Source: Delphinapterus leucas (Eukaryota; Chordata; Mammalia; Artiodactyla; Monodontidae). Taken from it: a stretch of 64,000 nt of DNA. The position numbers were made by a program, and so were the translations under genes. The DNA lies in contig NW_022098001.1 in NCBI RefSeq assembly GCF_002288925.2, forward strand, positions 5,747,923 through 5,811,922. The letters run 5' to 3'. Within the stretch, counting starts at the first letter, position 1, and each line of letters opens with the position of its first letter. The notes beneath the pieces were generated by a model. That model was not told the DNA's origin. It saw only the letters and a list, made by a program, of their open reading frames with translations, and made no database searches. Positions 13,150 through 24,556 of the stretch are shown one piece after another.

Positions 13150-13670
13150 TCACTGATTCACACATTCATGCACAAACTTTGATTGAGTGCCTACTATGTG
13201 TGAGGTATTGTAGATATTGAGAGGTAAGACAACAAAAAGATAAAAATGATAAATACATATCCTCAAAAGGCTAACTAATGGTCAACAATGGTAGATTAAA
13301 TGTATACATAATTAACTATATCACAGGGGAGGAAAATGAGCACCACAGGAGAAACTGTTACTGTAAAAGAATATTAGATAAATTATGGAGGAAGAGCAGA
13401 GGAGGTGTCTCTTGGATGAATTTGTATTTGACTTGAATATTGAAGGATGGGCAGATACTTTACTCATAAAGAGAAAGAAAGAAACTATGCTTTAGACACC
13501 AGAAGCAACATGAGCATATACACAAAGGAATAAAAGCAAGAGCCTGTGAGGAAAAGGGCCAGTAAATGTGAAAGACTGAAGTCGAGATAAGGTTAAAAAT
13601 TAAAGATTGGAATTGTGTCATTACGGTTCTAAAGTCTCAGGCTGGGTGTTTGTGGATTTTCTTTTTTTGA
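13150..13670 (-). mobile_element. LINE-2 fragment
   Basis: Antisense L2. It starts at the 3' end of the element (gattgagtgcctactatgtgtgagg) and continues through the part containing gaatattgaaggatggg and gcaagagcctgtgaggaaaagggcc. Heavily diverged. Confidence 0.75.
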
Positions 13671-14640
13671 ATTTTGATCACTTAAGATTAGACTCCCCCT
13701 TTCTATATGGAGAATCACCATTTGAAAATGAAGCCACACCATACAGTACCACACTGTACTGATATACTGGTATCTAACACAATAATACTCATGCACGGGA
13801 ATCCTTTGACTTCAAACTTGATATTATTTTTATTATTTCTATAAAAATCAAACTTCTATATGTTAAATTTGTTCATCCTGAGGGATATCTGTAGTTCTAT
13901 TAGGAGTCACTGTCAGAATATTGCATGTAGTCTAGAATAACAGTTGTGAATTAATCGTCCTTTTTGGCTTGTAAAAATAAGTATTGAATATTATGGAAAC
14001 TACTGCAGCAGTTTTTTCTACTGCTATTATTTTGTATGGTAGAAGTCATTCCAATTTAATTATTTCTCTACTTTCACACTAAATCTATTTTACTCTCTAA
14101 CATACAGCCAGTGGGGAAAATGTTAGAAATAAATGTTAACAATGTTATAAATAAAAATGAATTGTATCCATTATAGCAGATAGGTAAATAGAAACATTAT
14201 TTACCTATAGGTTAATCAGTAGTGGTAATACTAGAAAACAAAAGTTTAATATGTAAATGAATGTTAATGGACATTTTAAATGTATATAATCCTAAATTGC
14301 TTTTCTAACCAGAATGAAATTAATTCATCAGTAAAAATGAATCTGGGTAGGCATCTCTAAATAAGATTTCCTGTGTGATAACAGGATAGAATAACCAGTC
14401 ACCACAGAAATACAAATTAACAGAAATTGCTAATAACGATTACACTACAAAGTCAATTAAATTGTATAGGTCTCTTTCAATTACTCTTTGAATAAGTCTA
14501 TTAATTTATGTAAGATGTGGGAGTAAGTTTTAATTAACACTGATCTCCGATTTCATATCAAAGAGTAGGCATGTGGTACTGAAGTATAAATATTATGAGT
14601 TAGCTGTAAAGACCGCTCTGAAAATGTGGTGACACCAGCA
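13671..14640. other. AT-rich non-coding stretch
   Basis: I recognise no gene or repeat. Confidence 0.45.
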
Positions 14641-14651
14641 GCAAAGCAACG

Positions 14652-14665
14652 CCGCCAGGTGGCGC
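14652..14665 (+). promoter_or_regulatory. Candidate CTCF binding site
   Basis: The sequence ccgccaggtggcgc agrees with the CTCF core consensus CCASYAGRKGGCRS at 13 of 14 positions. It stands out as a short GC-rich island, from about 14635 to 14670, in AT-rich DNA. CTCF binding depends on sequence and chromatin, so the motif is seen but occupancy is inferred. Confidence 0.65.
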
Positions 14666-15224
14666 TGTTACAAAGCTATCCCCTGACCACTCATTCTTAA
14701 CCCTTTTTACTCCCATCTTAACTAAAACCTGGTGCTTCCCCATGAACATTTTAAGGAAAGGTGGCTCTTAAGAAGTATTGGAATAGAAAAAAAGACATCC
14801 TTGACAAACTTAACCTTAAACAAAATATCATCTGCATTTTATCACCACTACACTCATAATAGTTACTGAAGAAGCAACACCAATTACAGATTTTTTTTTT
14901 TTTTTTGCAGAGACCTTCTGAGCATTTTAAAAGATATATTCACATCCCATAATATTCATCTTTTCAAAGTACACAATTCACAAAGGGACAACTTCAGAAA
15001 AACTGATTACTCATGTTTTTATGCTATTAGCATAACGAGTTCAGATTTAAGGGCTATTATTTTTAAAAGACAAGATTTTCCTACCAAACTAATCTATGAA
15101 ACTAAACTACTAAACTAATCTCCATAAGAGATAATAGCTTAAATTATAGAAGTAGATATAGGGTTAGGGAGAAATGGAATACTTCAGAGATAATTAAGCA
15201 TTAAGATTAATAAGACTTGATTGG
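14666..15224. other. Non-coding stretch
   Basis: It contains one T-run at about 14890-14907 and nothing else I can name. Confidence 0.45.
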
Positions 15225-15720
15225 AGGGAGGGAATGTGCTCAGTGGAGAAGGACTAGTCGAGTGACGCCTAGGTTCCTGGTTTGGGCAAATGGGAGGGTG
15301 CCGGTGCCACCCACCGAGAAAGAGAGCACAAAAGGAGGAGTGGGTTATTAAATGTAGTTGCCTGTTCTGTGACAGTATGATGAATTTAATTTTACATGCT
15401 GAGTTTGGTACGTCCCCAGGACAGACAAGAAGATGGCAAGGACGGGACTGGATAGATCTGGCAGATGGTTAAGGAAGAAACCTGGGCTGGAAATACAGTT
15501 TTGGAAGCCATCAATACACAGATGCTACTGGAAGCCACGGAATAAAAGGCAGCATCAAGATAGAACACGTAAAGAAAAGAAGGCCTAGTATGGGATTCTG
15601 GAAAATGTCAACATGGAAGGGGCAGAGAGAATGCTCCCAGAGAAGACAGAGGTGATCAGAGAGATGGTTAGAGAACTAAAGGAATGTACAATCACAAGAG
15701 CTCAGAGAAAAAAGCATTTC
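15225..15720 (-). mobile_element. LINE-2 fragment
   Basis: Antisense L2. In order: gacgcctaggttcctggtttggg, ttacatgctgagtttgg, cctgggctggaaatacag and tgctactggaagcc, all of which follow the L2 consensus order. The adjacent L2 fragment at 13150-13670 has the same orientation and precedes it in the antisense order, so both may come from one original insertion. Confidence 0.7.
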
Positions 15721-16224
15721 AAGAAGAGAATGTAAAGGTGTTGAATTCTAAAGGTTGGCAGGATACTATATGAAAACTGTTCCGAGTTAGCAGCATATAC
15801 AATTTGAGGCAGTTTTTTTAAAAAGTTACATAACACAATTGTATTAAAATAGAGGTAAAGGAGCAAAGCCTCAGAAAAGAGGCAAAAATAAAAATATCAA
15901 TTATTATATATAATATAATGATTATAATATAATGTAGTTCAAGAAATTGAATGGAATTATCATGTCTTTTGGCTATGAACTTGAACTTCCTGATAGACTA
16001 GATAAAGAGAACATACAATGGATTACATTGTTTTGTTTTCAGTGAAGTAGATACATCTATTCTTTAAGAGAGCTGCTCACAAAATTTTAAAAGAAAGTTT
16101 CATATAGACTATTCTAAAATGGATGAGTGGCACAGGAGACATCCTCAAAAATGCTTTTAGACCTAATGCAATGTAATTCTACTAGGCTGTTTCTTTAAGA
16201 ACTTTCCATGAGCATTTCTATTTA

Positions 16225-16795
16225 ACATTGTAGTGATGGTTTTAGCCAGGTCAATTAGGCAAGACCAAGAAATAAAAAGGCATTCAGATCAGAAAGGAGG
16301 AAGTAATCAAGTAATCTTGATTCACAGATGACATGATCTCATATAGAATATCCTAAAGAATTACCTAAAAACTTTTAGAGCTAATAAATGAATACAGCAC
16401 AGTTGCAGGTTTCAAGATCAATTTATAAAAATAAATTGTGTTTCTATATACTAGCAACGATCAGTCTCAAAATGAAATTAATAAAAGAATTCCACTTAAA
16501 ATAGCACCAAAAATAAAATACTTGGAATAAATTTTAAAAAAAGAAGTATATGTTCCCTGAAAACTATGAAACATCATCGAAAGAAAGTAAAAAGTAAATG
16601 GAACACCTTGTGTTCATGGATTGGAAGACAACATTTTTTAAGATGGCAATAATCCCCAAACTGATCTAATTAAACACAATCCCAGTCAAAAAGCACAGCT
16701 GCCTTTTTCCCCCCAAATTGACAAGCTGACCGTAGTATTCATTAGGAAATATAAGCAACCCAAAAGAGAGGAAGGAGAGCATCATAACCACTTGG
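16225..16795 (+). mobile_element. Ancient L1M fragment (ORF2 reverse-transcriptase region)
   Basis: Decayed L1 ORF2 on the plus strand, recognisable from ttttagccaggtcaattaggcaag through attcacagatgacatgatctc to gttcatggattggaagac. It has multiple frameshifts and stops. It is an independent and much older insertion than the L1 that begins at 17176. A short 13-base tandem (taactctgatctg, twice) lies between them near 16987-17013. Confidence 0.85.
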
Positions 16796-17178
16796 GGGGT
16801 GTTTGTTTTAAAAATGCAAATTCCTGGGTCCTTACATGATCAAAATTCTAAGAGTGATATTTGGTGTTTTTTTTAAAAGTACCCTTTTTATGCACAATCA
16901 TAAAGCAGAGGAGGTCTATAACATAGGAGTAAATATGCGGCACGCGTCGTTATATTACATCGTCAGGACAACGTATTATCACATTTTAACTCTGATCTGT
17001 AACTCTGATCTGTAAGTTAGCAGTAATAAATATTTCATTAACAATTATTCTGCTTGCCCTTTTAAAGACTATAAGAGCTTTTTGCTAGATAATTTAGATG
17101 GCTTAAGTCTTAAAAACAGCTATTCATGAATATTTGAACTGATGCCATCTTTTTCCTTTAAAACATTTTCCTGTCACC

Positions 17179-19455
17179 TTGATACCAAAACCAGACAAGG
17201 ATGTCACAAAGAAAGAAAACTACAGGCCAATATCACTGATGAACATAGATGCAAAAATCCTCAACAAAATACTAGCAAACAGAATCCAACAGCACATTAA
17301 AAGGATCATACACCATGATCAAGTGGGGTTTATTCCAGGAATGCAAGGATTCTTCAATATACGCAAATCTATCAATGTGATAAACCATATTAACAAATTG
17401 AAGGAGAAAAACCATATGATCATCTCAATAGATGCAGAGAAAGCTTTCGACAAAATTCAACACCCATTTATGATAAAAACCCTGCAGAAAGTAGGCATAG
17501 AGGGAACGTTCCTCAACATAATAAAGGCCATATATGACAAGCCCACAGCAAACATCATCCTCAATGGTGAAAAACTGAAAGCATTTCCACTAAGATCAGG
17601 AACAAGAAAAGGTTGCCCACTCTCACCACTCTTATTCAACATAGTTTTGGAAGTTTTAGCCACAGCAATCAGAGAAGAAAAGGAAATAAAAGGAATCCAA
17701 ATCGGAAAAGAAGAAGTAAAGCTGTCACTGTTTGCAGATGACATGATACTATACATAGAGAATCCTAAAGATGCTACCAGAAAACTACTAGAACTAATCA
17801 ATGAATTTGGTAAAGTAGCAGGATACAAAGTTAATGCACAGAAATCTCTGGCATTCCTATATACTAATGATGAAAAATCTGAAAGTGAAATCAAGAAAAC
17901 ACTCCCATTTACCACTGCAACAAAAAGAATAAAATATCTAGGAATAAACCTACCTAAGGAGACGAAAGACCTGTATGCAGAAAATTATAAGACACTGATG
18001 AAAGAAATTAAAGATGATACAAATAGATGGAGAGATATACCATGTTCTTGGATGGGAAGAATCAACATTGTGAAAATGACTCTACTACCCAAAGCAATCT
18101 ACAGATTCAATGCAATCCCTATCAAACTACCACTGGCATTTTTCACAGAACTAGAACAAAAAATTTCACAATTTGTATGGAAACACAAAAGACCCCGAAT
18201 AGCCAAAGCAATCTTGAGAACGAAAAAAGGAGCTGGAGGAATCAGGCTCCCTGACTTCAGACTATACTACAAAGCTACAGTAATCAAGACAGTATGGTAC
18301 TGGCACAAAAACAGAAAGATAGATCAATGGAACAGGATAGAAAGCCCAGCGATAAACCCACGCACATATGGACACCTTATCTTTGATAAAGGTGGCAGGA
18401 ATGTACAGTGGAGAAAGGACAGCCTCTTCAATAAATGGTGCTGGGAAAACTGGACAGGTACATGTAAAAGTATGAGATTAGATCACTCCCTAACACCATA
18501 CACAAAAATAAGCTCAAAATGGATTAAAGACCTAAATGTAAGGCCAGAAACTATCAAACTCTTAGAGGAAAACATAGGCAGAACACTCTATGACATAAAT
18601 CACAGCAAGATCCTTTCTGACCCACCTCCTAGAGTAATGGAAATAAAAACAAAAATAAACAAATGGGACCTAATGAAACTTCAAAGCTTTTGCACAGCAA
18701 AGGAAACCATAATCAAGACCAAAAGACAACCCTCAGAATGGGAGAAAATATTTGCAAATGAAGCAACTGACAAAGGATTAATCTCCAAAATTTACAAGCA
18801 GCTCATGCAGCTCAATAACAAAAAAACAAACAACCCAATCCAAAAATGGGCAGAAGACCTAAATAGACATTTCTCCAAAGAAGATATACAGAATGCCAAC
18901 AAACACATGAAAGAATGCTCAACATCATTAATCATTAGAGAAATGCAAATCAAAACTACAATGAGATATCATCTCACACCAGTCAGAATGGCCATCATCA
19001 AAACATCTAGAAACAATAAATGCTGGAGAGGGTGTGGAGAAAAGGGAACACTCTTGCACTGCTGGTGGGAATGTGAATTGGTTCAGCCACTATGGAGAAC
19101 AGTATGGAGGTTCCTTAAAAAACTACAAATAGAATTACCATATGACCCAGCAATCCCACTACTGGGCATATACCCTGGGAAAACCAAAATTCAAACAGAG
19201 TCATGTACCAAAATGTTCATTGCAGCTCTATTTACAATAGCCCGGAGATGGAAACAACCTAAGCGCCCATCATCGGATGAATGGATAAAGAAAATGTGGC
19301 ACATATATACAATGGAATATTACTCAGCCTTAAAAAGAAATGAAATTGAGCTATTTGTAATGAGATGGATAGACCTAGAGTCTGTCATACAGAGTGAAGT
19401 AAGTCAGAAAGAAAAAGACAAATACCGTATGCTAACACATATATATGGAATTTAA
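17179..19455 (+). pseudogene. L1 ORF2p C-terminal two-thirds (reverse transcriptase and Cys-rich domain), 5'-truncated
   Basis: A 758-codon open frame is the truncated remainder of L1 ORF2p, which is usually about 1,275 residues. The apparent start at 17179 is a TTG inside the normal reading frame, not a genuine start. It contains the reverse-transcriptase palm: motif [11 protein letters not shown] with Asp85, motif [11 protein letters not shown] at 141-150, and motif C F-A-D-D at 185-188 with both aspartates kept. The C-terminal Cys/His motif is C615-X3-C619-X7-H627-X4-C632. The endonuclease domain is missing. No in-frame stop or frameshift is present up to the TAA at 19453, which argues for recent insertion rather than for function. 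A 152-codon minus-strand frame at 17457-17915 is only its antisense shadow. There is no promoter of its own. Confidence 0.95.
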
Positions 19456-19680
19456 GGGGAAAAAAAATGTCATGAAGAACCTAGGGGTAAGACAGGAATA
19501 AAGACGCAGACCTACTGGAGAACGGACTTGAGGATATGGGGAGGGGGAAGGGTGAGCTTTGACAGGGCGAGAGAGAGTCATGGACATATACACACTAACA
19601 AACGTAGTAAGGTAGATAGCTAGGGGGAAGCAGCCGCAAGGCACAGGGATATTAGCTCGGTGCTTTGTGACAGCCTGGAG

Positions 19681-19709
19681 GGGTGGGATAGGGAGAGTGG
19701 GAGGGAGGG
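19681..19709 (+). other. G-rich tract, potential G-quadruplex, in L1 3' UTR
   Basis: Six GGG runs with loops of 1-5 bases lie within 29 bases (ggg t ggg ata ggg agagt ggg a ggg a ggg). G-rich polypurine tracts are an established feature of mammalian L1 3' UTRs. Confidence 0.8.
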
Positions 19710-19847
19710 AGACGCAAGAGGGAAGACATATGGGAACATATGTATATGTATAACTGATTCACTTTGTTATAAAGCAGAAACTAACACACCATTGTAAAGC
19801 AATTATACCCCAATAAAGATGTTTAAAAAAAAAAAAATTTTCCTGTC

Positions 19848-22100
19848 TCTAGGACGTTTTCTTTAAAAAGAGAAAACATAATTCCATATCGTTTATAGAC
19901 ATGCCTGAGAACTAAAATTTTTTTTGATTTTTGAAACTTTTTATTTATATTTTGGTCTTACAAATAATCATTTTTAAATTGACTCTTCTGTAAGAATGTA
20001 AAGCACAAAAATTTGCTAAATATCAGATCCACACAAATCCTCAAAAGGTTTTCTGTGTAGTCTTCATTAATGCAAATCTTTGTGTGAATATTTCACTCTT
20101 ACCGTAGATCTTGAACCTGTTTTACAATAATGAAGCCATAAAGTTTTTAGGCAGTGCATTCATTATAAACTGTAACATTTCCATTAAAAGGAAAGCTGGG
20201 TAATACAAAAATATTAGAGGATCTGAGAAGCAGGCAATCTGTTGAGGTTCGGTATATCTTATTTGGTTATCTATGAAAATTTATAGATAACGAGTTTCTT
20301 GAATTATTTTTTCTTTTGTCTTATATGCCCCGAACAGAACCTGGGGGAATGGATGAGTAATCTGATCCCAAAGCTACCAAATGTTGTTCGTTTTGACAAT
20401 ACTATACTGTTCAATATTTGTTTTTCTATCTTCCACTGCAGATTTACTTAAGATCTCCACTTCTTGTGCCAAATTCTCCCATCAAATATCCTTGTGAATT
20501 AGTTTAGGTTTCTTGATGAAATTTTCTGGATATGGAGCTATCCTTAAACATCCATCTACACAAGTCTAAGAAACTGCTTCACCCTCAGGCTTAGAAGTTT
20601 AGAAATGCTTAATTTCACCTCTATCCCCCAGTTCATAGTATATATTGCCTGACAAATTTTCTGAATAAATATTGGTTGAACGAATGGTTTCTCCTTACAT
20701 CTGAACACTTTTTTTCTGGGCCAGCCTACCACATATACATGGTATGTAAGCAGCAAATGTCGATAGATATAATGTAGATAGACACCTATGTACAGAGAGT
20801 GAGAAAAATATTTTAAATGGTAAATATAATTTTGGATTTTCTAGAAATGATTACCAAAGAATCATTAATGGTAGGGGGGCATTTAACCAGGCTAATATAC
20901 ATGTGTGGAAATATAAATAGCTAAATGTGAATGTATTATTTATTAATCAACTTTGAAAAAATACTATATTCAAATACTTAATGGACCTTTTTTTGAATTT
21001 ACTTTTTGCTATTCATTTCCTACTAGTACATTCAGAAGACTTACTTTAATAGACTTACTATAACACAAACAACATAATTCTGTATCACACAATGAGATAC
21101 AATTACTGTAATGAAAATAGCAACTCAAATGGATTTGGTTCACTGTGTTAATTTTAAGTATACCAGCATTGCTATAGATACTTAAACCCTGAAGTCAGAA
21201 AGTTTTTTCCTTTACAAAATTTGGATTACAAGTAAACGTCAATGATGCATTATAGAATAAGATTATTTCCAATAATGTTGTATAAGCACGTAAGTTGTTT
21301 TTGGCATTTAAACAATCTATGATTCTGTTCATCAACTACCAAAACAAAATGTTACTGGCAGTACTCAGACATAGCTTCTCTTGGAATAAAGACTGTTCAT
21401 TTTATTCTGAGAAATGAAAGCAAATTCAAGATCCTATGCTGCAATAATTAATTAGCAACACCAGCATCTTCTCACAAATAATTGCAGTTGACACTTTTTG
21501 CCATCATATGGAATATATGTTCCCTAGAGACATCAGCCTGGCCCCCTAAAGTTTACAGTTGCGAAAGCATTATAGTTACCTAAGCAGAGTACAATGCCTT
21601 GATGACTCATTGCTAGGAATATACCATCTTTCCCTTTCCTGTGTAAAATAATGTGGTCTTTTCAAGAAGAAAATGGTGAAGAAAGTAATATTAAAAAATC
21701 GAGAACTCAAGGTTATAATCTTCTTCAAACTTTTCCCCACCAAGCCAGATATGCTAACATAGGCTTTTGGCTCCAGGCAGACACCAAGGGGCTCATGTGT
21801 TCTCCTTTACACAGTTTATAGAATGGAAAACACATTAGAGGCTCACATTTTGCTCTGCTTTTGGAAGAAAGGAAACTCTGTGTCTCTTTCCAAGGAAATC
21901 TTGGAAAGCTTTCCTCTGTGAATTAATGATGAAATGACCCTATGTCAAACAAACCAGAAAGATGGTCTTCATTAATAAGGTAATGTAATTATCAAAAGTT
22001 AGATAAACAACGAAATAGACTTGAAATTACTAGTTTAGACTCGAATCACAAAATATGCCTAATTTAAGATTTACATTTAGGTTTCGTGTCTGTTACATAG
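19848..22100. other. AT-rich non-coding stretch, one probable L2 tail
   Basis: Positions about 20590-20695 end in a pattern like ctgaataaatattggttgaacgaatgg, consistent with an L2 3' end on the plus strand. I see no exon that I can support. Confidence 0.45.
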
Positions 22101-23244
22101 AAACCTTCATAGATCACAGATATAGTTAAATATACCAATCTGAGACAGAAAGTGAAGTGTCAGAATTAGACCACTGAACTGTATACCCGGGGGGTAAACA
22201 TTTATTCCAATTATCTTTCTCTTTAACTCTGAGTAAAGCACAAACTGAGATTGGATTTAGATACAATAAAGCAAAATTTGGCTTACAATCGGGGTGAGTA
22301 TTATGCCAAGTGCATTCTAGCACAAAATCAAGGTCTGGATGGATTACTAGAAAACCAAATTCCTCCAAAATGCACATGATTTGCAATTCTCAGTCTCAGA
22401 GAAATGTAACTAGACAGATCTCATCTCCTCAGGCAGAAGGATGGAGTCTACTGTGGACTTGTGCTGACATGACTTTCAGTACAGCACTGTAAAGATGGTT
22501 TCATATTTACTTAGTGCATTGTGTTATGAAAATGAAAACATAGTTGTTGTTATGCCTTGCTGATTATGTTTCTTCCCTTTTCCCCTGTTCAAAGCTCCTT
22601 CTCTGGCAGTTTCTCTAGCTGAATGAATTTCTAGAGGGGGCTAAGTCAACATGTCTGCCTTCTAATAAGCCCTAAGGCCTCTCTCTATCTTCTCAGAGTA
22701 TCAAAGACCACTCTTCCTACTCCACAATCTTCCTCAGGAATCAGAATTGCACTAGACCCCACCAGATAACTATGACAGGCAAGGGACTTGCTTTTTTCTT
22801 TATTCAGAGACAGAATAAAGCTTACTTTTTGCTACCTATTTTGCCATTCGTTTTAAAAGTTCTAGTATATAGTATTTCTTATAGTGCAGGCTACATTTTT
22901 TCAGCCCCTTCAGAACCTCATTTTAAAGGTTTGACTCTACAAATGAGGAAGATATACAGTAATTCATGCTAAAAAAACTAAAGGGAAATTTACCTTTGAT
23001 CCACCTAGTCAAAAAGAACTTAAAAACCCAATTAAATCAGACTCTCAGAGCTATGGTATACAAATTAAAGACTGTTTAATAAATCAATGTTAGGTAATAA
23101 TTTGCTAACATTAATTAGTTGCATTAGAAGCTAAATAGATAAAACACAAGAAAATAAACCAAATGTAAATGGCAAAATAGTTTTTAAGAGTAGGAGAAAG
23201 GACATTACTAATGGGAAATGTCTACGAAAATGAGCAAATTTTAC
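22101..23244. other. Probable RIMS2 intron sequence
   Basis: Lies downstream of the candidate cassette exon on the minus strand. Minus- and plus-strand open frames of 60-86 codons occur (for example 22126-22386), but none resembles a known protein or has a convincing splice framework. No next RIMS2 exon was recognised here. Confidence 0.4.
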
Positions 23245-23496
23245 CTGTCATCATCTTGCGAGAATTGCTTTTGCAAATCCTCTTTATTCCACTGTTCTTT
23301 TTCTTTCCCTTGTTCAGGTATATCTTGTGTTTTTTCCTCGTCTCCTGATTCTCTGTTTTTCTCCTTATTACATGTTTTTGTAATCTCTTTCCCTTTCTCA
23401 TTCTCATTAATTCTTTCTTCCTTTACCTCTTCCTCCTCATGAGCTATCTCTTCATGCTTATCCCCTTCTTTCCCTCCCTCTTCTATTCCCTTTGGC
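23245..23496 (-). CDS. RIMS2: Candidate Glu/Lys-rich cassette exon of the RIMS2-like gene
   Basis: A 252-nt minus-strand block is bounded by an AG acceptor (ttcaaaag at the exon edge, preceded by a long T-rich tract) and a CAG|GTAAAA donor. It reads without stops in the frame set by the exon at 24384-24556. That exon ends with two bases (AG) of a codon, and the first base here (G) completes an Arg codon. The 84 residues are highly charged, rich in Glu and Lys, and end Q-F-S-Q-D-D-D. The length is a multiple of three and both junctions have the same phase, so it can be skipped or included without shifting the frame, as expected of a cassette exon. I do not recognise this peptide from the usual RIM2 isoform. 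Caution: purine-rich DNA lacks stops by chance, and the acceptor is AAG rather than CAG or TAG. A UGCAUG element lies just upstream of the acceptor. Confidence 0.5.
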
Positions 23497-24383
23497 CTTT
23501 TGAAAGCGAAATAAATTGAAGGCATGCAAATAAACACAAAACAGAAAGAAAAAGTCAAGAAAAAGTGCATACAAAATTAAATAGAAAAGTAATGATAACT
23601 ACTAAAACATAAATAAAAATGACATCTTTTAAGCACTGAAAACTTTTTCTCCAGTGTACACCAGAGAAGCACTGTGTAAGCAACACTTAAATCATAATTG
23701 TTTTTAAATCATATTTTCCTGTTACAAAGTTGCATGGAAAAAATTGTGGTCTCTCCATTATTGTTTTTTTTGATCCAATAGGAGTAAAAAAAGACTAATT
23801 TAGCTCAGGTGTCCATAAAGTCTATAGGTTGGGTGATAAATGAAAATTACACTAAAAAACATACATTACATTTATAAATTTTCTTGAAAAACTGAGAACT
23901 TTTTCCATGCATTTATAAAAAGTTTCAAGAGGATGGGAGAGCACCTTACTAAAAAAGTAATGTTCTTGTGTTTTCTGAATTACTACAATGTATTCAGCTA
24001 GGAAAAATCCCCTCTAAAATATGATTTTTCATATTCCTTAGAATATTAAAAAATTCAGGTCTTCACTTAACCATCACTTTAATTTCAGTAAAGATATAAT
24101 AAAAGAATTACTTTTTAAATAACAAACATGAAAAAATACCTAATGATATTATTTCAAATAATCTAGTAAGAAAATAGCTATAAGTTCTGTAAAACTTTTC
24201 TGTGCAAGAAGTTTGAAATGGAGACCAAAATATAATTAAAAGTAATCTGTACAGAAGTTCTTATTGTCTTAATGATATATATTAACCTTTTAGAAGTAAA
24301 AGATTTTACATTTATTCAAAGAAAAATAAAGATCTTCTAAAATATATTTAGAGGAACTTCCTGCTTAAAGTCCCCTTACTCAC
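23497..24383 (-). other. RIMS2: Intron between the two exons (RIMS2-like)
   Basis: 887 bases between a GTGAGTAAG donor (reading down from 24383) and the T-rich acceptor tract near 23500-23575. AT-rich with no recognised repeat. If the cassette exon is not real, this is simply part of a longer intron. Confidence 0.5.
23523..23528 (-). promoter_or_regulatory. UGCAUG (RBFOX-type) splicing element
   Basis: TGCATG on the minus strand lies about 26 bases upstream of the cassette-exon acceptor. RBFOX proteins bind UGCAUG and, when bound upstream of a cassette exon, generally repress its inclusion. The hexamer is short and could occur by chance. Confidence 0.35.
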
Positions 24384-24556
24384 CTGATTTTCTTATTTCC
24401 TCTTGGCCGTTCTGATTGGACAGACATGTAGCTTGTGCTGCTGAAACGAGAAGCACTACTAGTCCTTGAAACCGCAGATATATCACTTACATCACTGTCC
24501 GAAGATTTAGTGGAAATATTATCTGCCCCTCTATGAGGATCCCATCCTGATCGATA
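24384..24556 (-). CDS. RIMS2: RIMS2-like exon (serine-rich linker of RIM2)
   Basis: A 173-nt exon on the minus strand. The acceptor ends gtgttaacag and the donor is ATCAG|GTGAGTAAG, both strong. It begins in phase 0 and encodes 57 residues plus two bases of the next codon. The peptide begins Y-R-S-G-W-D-P-H-R-G, passes through SDSDVSDISAVSRTSSASRF and ends ERPRGNKKI. I recognise this as the Ser/Thr-rich region of RIM proteins, closer to RIM2 than RIM1 because of the SSTSYMSVQSERPRGN stretch. RIM2 is a presynaptic active-zone scaffold that binds Rab3 and Munc13 through its N-terminus and carries PDZ, C2A and C2B domains. This segment lies in the alternatively spliced linker between the C2 domains. 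From memory the usual isoform continues with Ser after NKKI, which AG plus T or C would give. Identification is by recall, not by database search. Confidence 0.85.

Larger units (their letters stand above)
17176..19836 (+). mobile_element. Recent 5'-truncated L1 with intact ORF2 remainder
   Basis: A 2.66 kb 5'-truncated LINE-1 inserted by target-primed reverse transcription. Perfect 11-bp target-site duplications attttcctgtc lie at 17165-17175 and 19837-19847. The 3' end carries a short UTR (19456-19824), a G-rich tract, the end signal caataaagatgt and an A-tail. The promoter, ORF1 and the endonuclease half of ORF2 are absent, so this copy cannot move by itself. The unbroken ORF2 frame and clean duplications indicate a young insertion, and the sequence closely matches the 3' portion of the L1 at 62612-63206. 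Confidence 0.97.

Noticed and set aside
17457..17915. A 152-codon minus-strand frame
   Set aside because: It is the antisense shadow of the intact L1 ORF2 frame.
22126..22386. An 86-codon minus-strand frame as a further RIMS2 exon
   Set aside because: No acceptor or donor at suitable positions, and the peptide does not resemble RIM proteins.
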